This document shows, piece by piece, positions 55,919 to 64,000 of a stretch of DNA of 64,000 bases; position 1 is the stretch's first letter, and each line of letters opens with the position of its first letter. The translations under genes were made by a program, and so were the position numbers. The notes under the pieces are model-generated. The model did not search any database. It was not told the origin of the DNA and saw only the letters and a program-made list of their open reading frames with translations. Origin of the DNA: Cladocopium goreaui (taxonomy: Eukaryota > Sar > Dinophyceae > Suessiales > Symbiodiniaceae); NCBI GenBank assembly GCA_947184155.2, contig CAMXCT020002665.1, forward strand, positions 26,862 to 90,861. Reading direction: 5' to 3'.

Positions 55919-56061
55919 TATGAATCACCATATGAGGGTTTCCATAAATGGGGGTACCCCAATAGCTGGATGGTTTATAAGGGAAAATCATGGAAAATCC
56001 AATTAAAGTGGATGATTTAGGGGTACCCCCATTTATGGAAACCCTCATATGGTGATTCATA
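55919..56061. mobile_element. Hairpin element with a perfect 42-bp inverted repeat
   Basis: The left arm 55,919-55,960 (TATGAATCACCATATGAGGG to GGGGGTACCCC) is the exact complement of the right arm 56,020-56,061. The loop is 59 bases. Flanking TTAGAAAC and GTTTCTAA extend the symmetry, and CCATAGTCAT lies on both sides, suggesting a target duplication. Perfect arms imply recent origin or gene conversion. Confidence 0.85.
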
Positions 56062-57419
56062 GTTTCTAATAATCATGAAGGGGTTTCTAATGAATAACCA
56101 TAGTCATAAAGTTAGAATTTGTTTCATACTGAATGCATCTTAATACTGTAGTAATACTGGATTAGGTAGATCTTATCAGAGTATATCATCAAATATTCCA
56201 TCAACTGATATTCTGCGACGGATCGTCTTGCATCTAGACGTGAAGCATTGGCACGAAGCAAGCGACAGTGCCCAGGCATAGTCAGCTATGGGGCATGCTG
56301 CGGGTGTTTGTGCAGCCAAAAAAATCAGCTGCCCTGTGGGTTTCCCCAGACATGGGGTCCAACAACTAATTCTACAGTTGCAAACTGATGACATGGGCAT
56401 ATTTTGGACATCAAAACCATTTCTGAATGGACAAAAGAAAGTGTCTTTATCGCCTTCATCTACCAGTGTGGCTGGTTTTGTCTGGTTTTGTGGCTTTGTG
56501 AAAAGGGGCTCCATAAAGGGCTCCATGGGGCTCCAGTTGAAACCACGAACTCAAGGACATTAATTTGACATTTGAGATCCTCAACCCCGACGAATCATTT
56601 TTTGGGGTGGCTCAACCACCACTGAAGTGAAATTTCTTCAAGGACTCATTGAGATGTTTGCAGATGATGTCGACATTTGGGACTAGTTACATTCCTATCA
56701 CTAGTCTCACCCAGACTACTTGTTGGTTGAGATTTCAGGTTGGCATCCCCTATCTCTCACTTTTCGTCCTGTGGCTTCCTTTGGACACTTTCTGGGCAGC
56801 TTGAAGCTCAAAGTCATCAGCACATTACAGCAGCGAGCCGAAAGGTCATGCGAATAGCCAAATCCTGCAGGGTTTGAACATCTCCCATATCCAATGACTG
56901 GATGACATACATTTCTATACCTTAGCAGTACACATTCATGATATTTCATGATTTTGATGATTCATGTTGGGAGATTTGTGTACTCTATGTTGAAACCAGA
57001 ATGCTAGGATTAAAATATTGATGTACACAAATCTATAATTTCCCCAGACTTGGTAATCCAAATTTAGAACAGATAATTCAGATTTATCTTGCTGCGATTT
57101 GCTAGTTCTGTAGCTCAGCCATGCTGGTCCTGGCCTCAGTGGAGCTTGCTTGAGGTCATGTTAATTACCGTAAATCAAGTAGTGAAGACCCATGAATATG
57201 ATAGCATGATATTAAAACAGTAAATCAAAACCTAGGAATAGTAGATTCGGAAATTCGTCTATTCTGGCAGGGTCAAGAGGTGTGCCAGTTAAAACCTCCC
57301 TTTTTCAGGGGTGTGTTGTTTTTTTTTTCGGACTTTTCACGGCCCAGGTGATAATCCCCAAGATAAAAGTCATAAATATTGGACAATCTTGAAGATGAAA
57401 TCTAGACTTCATCCACATC
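56062..57419. other. No firmly supported gene
   Basis: A stretch at about 56,200-56,280 is open on both strands (DILRRIVLHLDVKHWHEASD on +) but has no recognisable motif. CTCAACCACCACTGAAG at about 56,617 is a possible family A right-end remnant. The remainder has no coding signal. Confidence 0.4.
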
Positions 57420-57501
57420 TACCCTCTGGTAATTGGAAAATCACAATTTTATAGCTGGGTAAATCAACTATTTCGACTGGGCCATTTTCTACCAGAGGGT
57501 A
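57420..57501. mobile_element. Family B element, copy 13 (short form)
   Basis: TACCCTCTGGTAATTGGAAA to TCTACCAGAGGGTA, 82 bp, with an internal deletion relative to the 106-bp form. Confidence 0.8.
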
Positions 57502-57946
57502 GATGATTTTTGTTCACCTCACGGCATCCTCTGATGTCGTTTTTTCCATGATGATTTGGATTTGGGAATCCCATTTTTTTTCCGAGGTACGAGGCATTTT
57601 TGGCCTGGTGCTGCTGCGTCTTTGCACAGGTGGGACATGGGTTACATGGATGAACATGGGACATCATGGGACTGTTTTTGGAGGGATTTCATATGATTTC
57701 ATGAGCAAAACCTGGGAAAACTTTGGTTCAGAATGTGGTAAACCCATAAATCATCATGTAAACCATCCCTAAAATCACCATGAATGGATATCAATGGACG
57801 GTGACCTGGATGTGCTGCAGATGATGTTTAGTTTGCCACTGGTTAATCCATGTAGAACACCACCATGATTGGGGAATCTCCTGGCTCATCTCCAAATGCT
57901 AGGCCAGATATTGGGTTTACCATATCAATCCAGATATAACATATTT

Positions 57947-58052
57947 CTGGTTGGTGGTTTGGAACATGAATCTGATTTTCTCATTTAGTTGGGAATTTCA
58001 TCATGCCAACTGACTTTCATATTTTCAGAGGGGTTGGTATACCACCAACCAG
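57947..58052. mobile_element. Family A inverted-repeat element, copy 8
   Basis: CTGGTTGGTGGTTTGGAACA to TACCACCAACCAG, 106 bp. TATAACATA occurs close to both ends, but offset by a few bases, so the duplication call is tentative. Confidence 0.85.
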
Positions 58053-58079
58053 ATTATAACATAATTATATATATATGAT

Positions 58080-58145
58080 TCATGTAATAATAATAGTAGT
58101 AATAATATGTAATAATAATAATAATAATAATAACAATAATATTAT
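58080..58145. repeat. TAA trinucleotide microsatellite
   Basis: A run of AATAATAATAATAATAA with interruptions (GTAGTAATAATATG). Confidence 0.85.
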
Positions 58146-58648
58146 ATAATCGGAAGATATCAACCACCATGGATTTGCTCAGAAGTGTGAGTCTCACCAA
58201 TTCTAATGACAATTTGGATGCAATTTGCGTGAGGAAGATATGGGTACGATGATAAACCACTGGATTTTAGCGTTGGACCAGGAGACTGCCCTCCCAGACC
58301 ATAGGTTGTTACAAGTTGTTTGAGAAAACCAAGTTTTGGGTACCCAACCTATGACGTGGTGTGAGTCATTATATACTCTTGAAATGTCTAGAATGTATAT
58401 TATTTTACTGCCGGGCCGGGAATCAAAGATGCAAAGCATGCTGCCTCCTTTCGCGGAGATGTTGCAGTGGGATCAGAATAGATTACAGCACATTTGGGAA
58501 AAAAGTAAAGAGTAGCAGAACTTATGGAGCAGGAACTCATGACGAGTAATATATAGATAGAAATATGCCGTCCTCTGAACTTGGAATTCTGCCTTCCACC
58601 TTTGAATTTGATTTCACAGAATTCATATCTCAGAGATCTCATTCCCCA

Positions 58649-58729
58649 GCAGGTGCCGACCTCCCAGCGAACGCATCGAGCCTTGTCACAATGAGAAGCA
58701 CTGAATTGGGGATACCTGGCCTGGACGTA
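58649..58729 (+). CDS. Candidate exon, unknown protein
   Basis: The + strand reads GADLPANASSLVTMRSTELG then IPGLDV, ending at a GTAAGG donor, after a CCAGCAG acceptor. A second candidate at about 59,220-59,395 reads LSTAAPELETADVHPAPRIA then AIAEGMERNASLVEM and continues to a TGA at 59,393, which could be a true C-terminus. No family recognised. Confidence 0.35.
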
Positions 58730-58760
58730 AGGCCGCTGGAAATCTGATGATCAGATGATA

Positions 58761-58880
58761 TACGCTCTGGTAAACGAACTAACATAGCTATTGAAAATGG
58801 CTCATAGAAATAGTTGATAAAAACCATTAAAAAAAAGTGGTGATTTTCCAGTTCGTTATGTAGCAGTTTACCAGAGGCTA
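58761..58880. mobile_element. Family B element, copy 14 (diverged)
   Basis: TACGCTCTGGTAAACGAACT to AGTTTACCAGAGGCTA, with an extra GAACTAACATAG near the left end mirrored by GTTCGTTATGT near the right. Confidence 0.75.
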
Positions 58881-59607
58881 AACCATGATAAACCACTAGA
58901 TATGCATCTGGGTCCCACAGCTGGGTAGATTCAATCCATAGCTACCAGCTGATTAGCTATGGAAAATAGGCTTGCTATTAAAATGGCTAGATTCAGGTCT
59001 TTGATGTTTCACCAACTGACCCTCCAGTGCTTTGACCCAAAATGGACCCAACATGACCCAACTTGGGATGTGTCAAAGATGACCAATTGGAGGCTCCGAC
59101 TCCAAGATTTGATTGACCCATTTGGGCCTGAAAATAGGCTTATGGTTCATGATTATTTTTATCATTTTCACCATGACAATTGCCCTTTTATGGGGCCACC
59201 CTATTTTCAGCCCTGCAATTCCCAGATCTCTCCAGGTTGCCGAAAGCCTTCTTATCCACAGCTGCACCAGAGCTGGAGACGGCAGATGTCCACCCCGCGC
59301 CACGAATTGCCGCGATCGCAGAAGGAATGGAGCGGAACGCCAGTCTGGTGGAGATGACGAACAACAGGAGCACTTTGATCAATGATCCTGGATGATTTAA
59401 TCCTGGATGATTTTGGATGTGCATCATACTTGGCAAGTGCTTCATAACCTCATCGATATGGGTGAAATTTGGTGATTTCATGGTTATTAAAAACCGTACC
59501 AGGGGATGCAGGCCCAAGGATAGATTCAGGATGTGAAGCCCAAGGATCAGGGCGCTGAGGATTCGGTTCATTTTCCAACGGCTTGTTGGTAGGTTAGGAG
59601 ATGTTAG

Positions 59608-59736
59608 GAACCCTTCAAACCTGGTTGGTGGTTTCAAACATGTTTTTGTTGTCCATAATATATGGGATAATCCTTCCCATTGACGAACTCATATTTTTCA
59701 AGATGGTTAAAACCACCAACCAGGAACCCTTCAAAC
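59608..59736. mobile_element. Family A element, copy 9, with a 13-bp target-site duplication
   Basis: The element is 59,621-59,723 (CTGGTTGGTGGTTTCAAACA to AAACCACCAACCAG). GAACCCTTCAAAC immediately precedes (59,608-59,620) and immediately follows (59,724-59,736) it, exactly matching. This fixes the element ends unambiguously. Confidence 0.92.
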
Positions 59737-60029
59737 ACTTTGCCCAAACTGGTCATGTTTACTTCATCCAATGACAGACCCGCTTGGAAAAGGACCAATG
59801 CCACGAAAGGCACCTGGAAGCAGCTTGTGCGAGGCTGGGATCTAGTTGTTCCAGGGGTCAGAAAATTGGGTCACCATGTTTTGTGTCTTTTTCATGCCCT
59901 GTGTTTTAAAGTTTTTTGCCAAAGTGAACTGTGTTTTTTCTTTTTAACAGCAGCAATTACTTGTAGGTCGTAGTGGAATATAGCGGTTGGTGATTTTAAC
60001 TTCAACACTGTTTCAAACTGTTCTCTGCA

Positions 60030-60090
60030 TACCCTGCAGTAAACTAACGCAGCCATGCGAAATGTCCCATTTATAGATTGAGAGACCCAC
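60030..60090. mobile_element. Family B left-half fragment
   Basis: TACCCTGCAGTAAACTAACG, then GCCATGCGAAATG and CCATTTATAG match the left half of family B. The right half is missing. Confidence 0.5.
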
Positions 60091-60134
60091 TGCCTGCTAA
60101 ACATCTGGAAGAGCAAACCGATACCAAAACCTAT

Positions 60135-60545
60135 GATTTGTGGTGCAGGAAGGGTGGCGGAACAGGGTGGCAGGACATTAAGGCTACTGATTTGTGGTGC
60201 AGGAAGGGTGGCGGAACAGGGTGGCAGGACATTAAGGCTACTGATTTGTGGTGCAGGAAGGGTGGCGGAAAAAGGTGGCAAAGCATCAGTGCTATTAGTG
60301 GTGCAGGAAGGGTGGCGGAACAGGGTGGCAGGACATTAAGGGTACTGATTTGTGGTGCAGGAAGGGTGGCGGAAAAAGGTGGCAAAGCATCAGTGCTATT
60401 AGTGGTGCACGAGGGGCGGCTGAGAGGGATGAGGGGGGATGAAAACTATTGATTTTTGGTGCCTCACAGCTGGCTGAAGAGGGTATTAGGAGGGCATCAA
60501 AGCTATTGATTTGAGGCATTTTGAGGCGCAGGACGGGTGGCAGAG
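60135..60545. repeat. 54-bp minisatellite
   Basis: Units of GATTTGTGGTGCAGGAAGGG, TGGCGGAACAGGGTGGCAGG and ACATTAAGGCTACT start at 60,135, 60,189, 60,243, about 60,297, 60,348 and about 60,402, with decaying copies to about 60,545. Two subtypes (CATTAAGG(C/G)TACT and CATCAGTGCTATTA) alternate. Open frames through it are repeat translations. Confidence 0.9.
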
Positions 60546-60724
60546 AGCAGCAAGACATCAAGCCGACGGCGCATGAGATGTAGCACCCATGGGCGTCAAG
60601 GAAAAACTTTGTTCCTTGACAAAAATCAAAAAAACACAATGATAGTGACCATGCTTGGTGCTATTCCATGTTCACATCTCACTTAAACCCTGGGCTTCTA
60701 TGGAAGATCTCCGAACTAATGCCC

Positions 60725-61765
60725 GCTGATGGGTGTTGATCCGCGCTGATCGGCGCTGATCGGCGCTGATCCGCGCTTAGAACTCGCTGATCCGCGCTGA
60801 TCTGCGCTGATCCGCGCGCTGATCCGCGCTGATCGGCGCTGATTGGCCCTGATCCGCTCAGTGCCCGCTGATCCGCGCTGATCCGCGCTGTTCCGCGCTG
60901 GTCCACGCTGGTCCGCGCTGCTCCGTGCTGTTCCGCGCTGATCCGCGCTGATCCGCGCTGATCCGCACTGAGCCGCGCTGATCCGCGCTGATCCGCGCTG
61001 ATCCGCACTGATCCGTGCTGATCTGCACTGGGCCGCGCTGATCCGCGCTGATCCGCGCTGATCCGCACTGATCCGCGCTGATCCGCGCTGATCCGCGCTG
61101 ATCCGCCCTGATTCGCGCTGATCCACGCTGGGCCGCGCTGGACCGCGTTGATCCGCGCTGGGCCGCGTTGATCCGAGCTGATGCGCGCTGGGCCGCGCTG
61201 GGCCGCGTTGATCCGCGCTGGGCCGCGTTGATCCGCGCTGATCCGCGCTTACCCGCGCTGATCCGCGCTGATCCGCGCTGATCCGTGCTGATCCGCGTTG
61301 ATCCGCGCTGATCCGCGCTGATCCGCGCTGATCCGCGCTGATCCGCGCTGATCCGCACTGAGCCGCGCTGATCCGCGCTGATCCGCACTGATCCGTGCTG
61401 GGCCGCACTGGGCCGCGCTGATCCGCGCTGATCCGCGCTGATCCGCACTGATCCGCGCTGATCCGCGCTGATCCGCCCTGATTCGCGCTGATCCACGCTG
61501 TGGGCCGCGCTGTGCCGCGTTGATCCGCGCTGGGCCGCGTTGATCCGCGCTGATGCGCGCTGGGCCGCGCTGGGCCGCGTTGATCCGCGCTGGGCCGCGT
61601 TGATCCGCGCTGATCCGCGCTTATCCGCGCTGATCCGCGCTGATCCGCGCTGATCCGTGCTGATCCGCGTTGATCCGCGCTGATCCGCGCTGATCCGTGC
61701 TGATCCGCGTTGATCCGCGCTGATCCGCGCTGATCCGCGCTGATCCGCGCTGCTCCGCGCTAAAT
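60725..61765. repeat. Decamer satellite GATCCGCGCT, direct array
   Basis: About one hundred tandem 10-base units GATCCGCGCT with point variants (GGGCCGCGCT, GATCCGCACT, GATCCGCGTT). A higher-order period of about 370 bp is visible: the variant series GATCCGCCCTGATTCGCGCT occurs near 61,100 and again near 61,470 with similar neighbours. Unit length modulo 3 is 1, so any long open frame (about 230 codons on the minus strand) cycles through all three frames; this is repeat-derived. Very GC-rich in an AT-rich region. Confidence 0.95.
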
Positions 61766-61783
61766 TCTTGCGTATTCTTGCCT

Positions 61784-61910
61784 TAGATCAGCACGGATCA
61801 GCGCGGATCAACGCGGATCAGCACGGATCAGCGCGGATCAGCGCGGATCAGCGCGGATCAGCGCGGATCAGCGCGGATCAACGCGGCCCAGCGCGGATCA
61901 GCGCGGATCT
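61784..61910. repeat. Decamer satellite, inverted arm
   Basis: About twelve units in the opposite orientation (AGCGCGGATC, AGCACGGATC, AACGCGGATC). They are separated from the direct array by about 25 bases (AAATTCTTGCGTATTCTTGC). Together they form a palindromic junction. Confidence 0.92.
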
Positions 61911-62250
61911 CGCATTTTTGGAAGCAGTCAAGCTGGCTCGGACCAATTTTCCATGTTAAACTCGATTTTTCCTTGTTTTTCTCGATTTCTTGATGGTTTT
62001 CATAGATTTCTCACTGGGTTTCAGCAATTTCTCTATGGTTTTCATCGATTTTTCGATGGTTTTCATTGATTTCGAGCTTTTTACGGAGCTTTCCATGTAT
62101 ATATGTATATATAATCCTCCTTGGAAAAATCTCTATAAAATAGATCACCTGGGGGTACGATTCTATAGAGATGAGGCTGGTAGGCCAGTGTTTACTATAG
62201 AATGGTACCTGGATTGTGCCCATCCAGTTTACATACCCAAAAGGGACACC
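61911..62250. other. Spacer between satellites
   Basis: TTTTTCATCGATTT-like T-rich short repeats (about 61,950-62,080) followed by unique sequence. A short open frame around 62,100-62,285 (FYRDEAGRPVFTIEWYLDCA) is not convincingly coding, because it runs into the tandem repeat. Confidence 0.5.
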
Positions 62251-62254
62251 AAAC

Positions 62255-64000
62255 TTGAGGCATTGCAAACCCAGTGTTCTATTCTATAGGTGTTTTTTTC
62301 CTAATCACTTGGACTCAGGTTTTCATTCTATAGTGGATGATTTGTTTAGAAGCGGTGGGTATGAGGCTGGGTTTTCATTTTATAGGAGTGGAAGGGGAGG
62401 TGTCAGTGGGCAATAATATTGTAAATGCTGTATGATATTGAAAAATATTGACACATACTGCAAACGAATAAGTAATCAACACTGTTAACGAATCAGTTTT
62501 GTGCAGGGCTGCTCCTTTAAAATGGAAATCCAACCCCCCTCTGTAAAATAGTCACCAAGTATATTCTTTTGTGGGATGGTGCCAGCCCAGATCCAAAAAG
62601 TGAAACAAAACTTTATGGCATTGCAAACCCAGGTTTCTATTCTATAGGGGGTCTTTTTCCTAATCACTTGGACCATTGGACTCAGGTTTTCAGTCTATAG
62701 TGGATTATGTGTTAGAAGCGGTGGGTATGAGGCTGGGTTTTCATTTTATAGGAGTGGAAGGGGAGGTGTCAGTGGGCAATAATATTGTAAATGCTGTATG
62801 ATATTGAAAAATATTGACACATACTGCAAACAAATAAGTAACCAACACTGTTAACGAATCAGTTTTGCGCCGGGCTGCTCCTTTAAAATGGAAATCCAAC
62901 CCCCCTCTGTAAAATAGTCACCAAGTATATTCTTTTGTGGAATAGGGGGTCTTTTTCCTAATCACTTGGACCATTGGACTCAGGTTTTCATTCTATAGTG
63001 GATGATTTGTTAGAAGCGGTGGGTATGAGGCTGGGTTTTCATTTTATAGGAGTGGAAGGGGAGGTGTCAGTGGGCAATAATATTGTAAATGCTGTATGAT
63101 ATTGTAAAATATTGTCACATACTGCAAACAAATAAGTAATCAACACTGTTAACGAATCAGTTTTGTGCAGGGCTGCTCCTTTAAAATGGAAATCCAACCC
63201 CCCTCTGTAAAATAGTCACCAAGTATATTCTTTTGTGGAATGGTGCCAGCCCAGATCCAAAAAGTGAAACAAAACTTAAGGCATTGCAAACCCATTTTTC
63301 TATTCTATAGGGGGTCTTTTTCCTAATCACTTGGACCATTGGACTCAAGTTTTCATTCTATAGTGGATGATTTGTTAGAAGCGGTGGGTATGAGGCTGGG
63401 TTTTCATTTTATAGGAGTGGAAGGGGAGGTGTCAGTGGGCAATAATATTGTAAATGCTGTATGATATTGAAAAATATTGACACATACTGCAAACGAATAA
63501 GTAATCAACACTGTTAACGAATCAGTTTTGTGCAGGGCTGCTCCTTTAAAATGGAAATCCAACCCCCCTCTGTAAAATAGTCACCAAGTATATTCTTTTG
63601 TGGAATGGTGCCAGCCCAGATCCAAAAAGTGAAACAAAACTTAAGGCTTAAGGCATTGCAAACCCAGTTTTCAATTCGATTCTATAGGGGGTCTTTTTCC
63701 TAATCACTTGGACCATTGGACTCAGGTTTTCATTCTATCGTGGATTATTTGTTAGAAGCGGTGGGTATGAGGCTGGGTTTTCATTTTATAGGAGTGGAAG
63801 GGGAGGTGTCAGTGGGCAATAATGTTGTAAATGCTGTATGATATTGTAAAATATTGACACATACTGCAAACGAATAAGTAATCAACACTGTTAACGAATC
63901 AGTTTTGTGCAGGGCTGCTCCTTTAAAATGGAAATCCAACCCCCCTCTGTAAAATAGTCACCAAGTATATTCTTTTGTGGAATGGTGCCAGCCCAGATCC
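62255..64000. repeat. Tandem repeat of about 365 bp, five copies, running off the window
   Basis: The landmark AGAAGCGGTGGGTATGAGGC occurs at 62,348, 62,714, 63,012, 63,377 and 63,754, giving spacings of 366, 298, 365 and 377. The 298-bp spacing reflects loss of the segment with ATGGTGCCAGCCCAGATCC and GCATTGCAAACCCA. Copies are more than 95 percent alike by eye. Each has TTTCATTTTATAGGAGTGGA and GGAAATCCAACCCCCCTCTG. No coding capacity. Confidence 0.95.

Noticed and set aside
60679..61496. Long minus-strand open frames of 130-230 codons with a repeating SARISADQRG unit
   Set aside because: They are translations of the decamer satellite. Because 10 is not a multiple of 3, lack of a stop in the unit opens every frame of the array; no start context or splice signals support a gene.

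Overview
This is nuclear DNA from a eukaryote with intron-dense genes, most likely a dinoflagellate (Suessiales-like; genus not resolvable by eye). Coding sequence appears as short, relatively GC-rich exons (about 45-400 bases) in AT-rich introns. Most exon ends are GT..AG, but several reconstructed introns need a GC donor, a known dinoflagellate habit. Every well-supported gene lies on the + strand, fitting dinoflagellate one-way gene clusters. No bacterial operon, CRISPR array, rRNA or tRNA was recognised. Exon coordinates are hand-drawn; outer gene limits are the least certain part.

Layout. 0-2.9 kb: a degenerate decamer array, a simple-repeat block and two orphan exons. 3.07-6.15 kb: a C5 cytosine DNA methyltransferase-like gene with motif I, the catalytic PC motif, ENV, the RRR motif and the C-terminal motifs recognisable in separate exons. 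6.45-10.32 kb: a gene resembling the DUF7869 transposase-like family (VGHTHEDVD motif). 10.64-19.1 kb: a very large multi-exon gene I cannot name. 19.99-23.5 kb: a lysine-rich, probably nuclear protein. These four consecutive same-strand genes look like a mobile-element-like cassette and are the most interesting part of the window.

23.6-33.4 kb: a catechol O-methyltransferase-like gene whose small exons join in frame and read through family motifs (KVAGGPK, GYSSLRLA, VVTID, YHEDLQ, VADN, LKPGAP, EFAMPVE, DWM). 34.8-48.7 kb: many in-frame exons of one or more uncharacterised proteins, ending in proline-rich and lysine-rich segments. 50-60 kb: scattered weak exons among many inverted-repeat elements.

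From 24 kb on, introns and spacers are full of short inverted-repeat elements (MITE-like). Two families dominate: family A (CTGGTTGGTGGT ends) and family B (TACCCTCTGGTAA ends). Many one-off hairpins, palindromes and nested insertions accompany them. The last 4 kb is satellite DNA: a 54-bp minisatellite, a 1.1-kb array of the decamer GATCCGCGCT that flips into an inverted array, and a tandem repeat of about 365 bp running off the window end.
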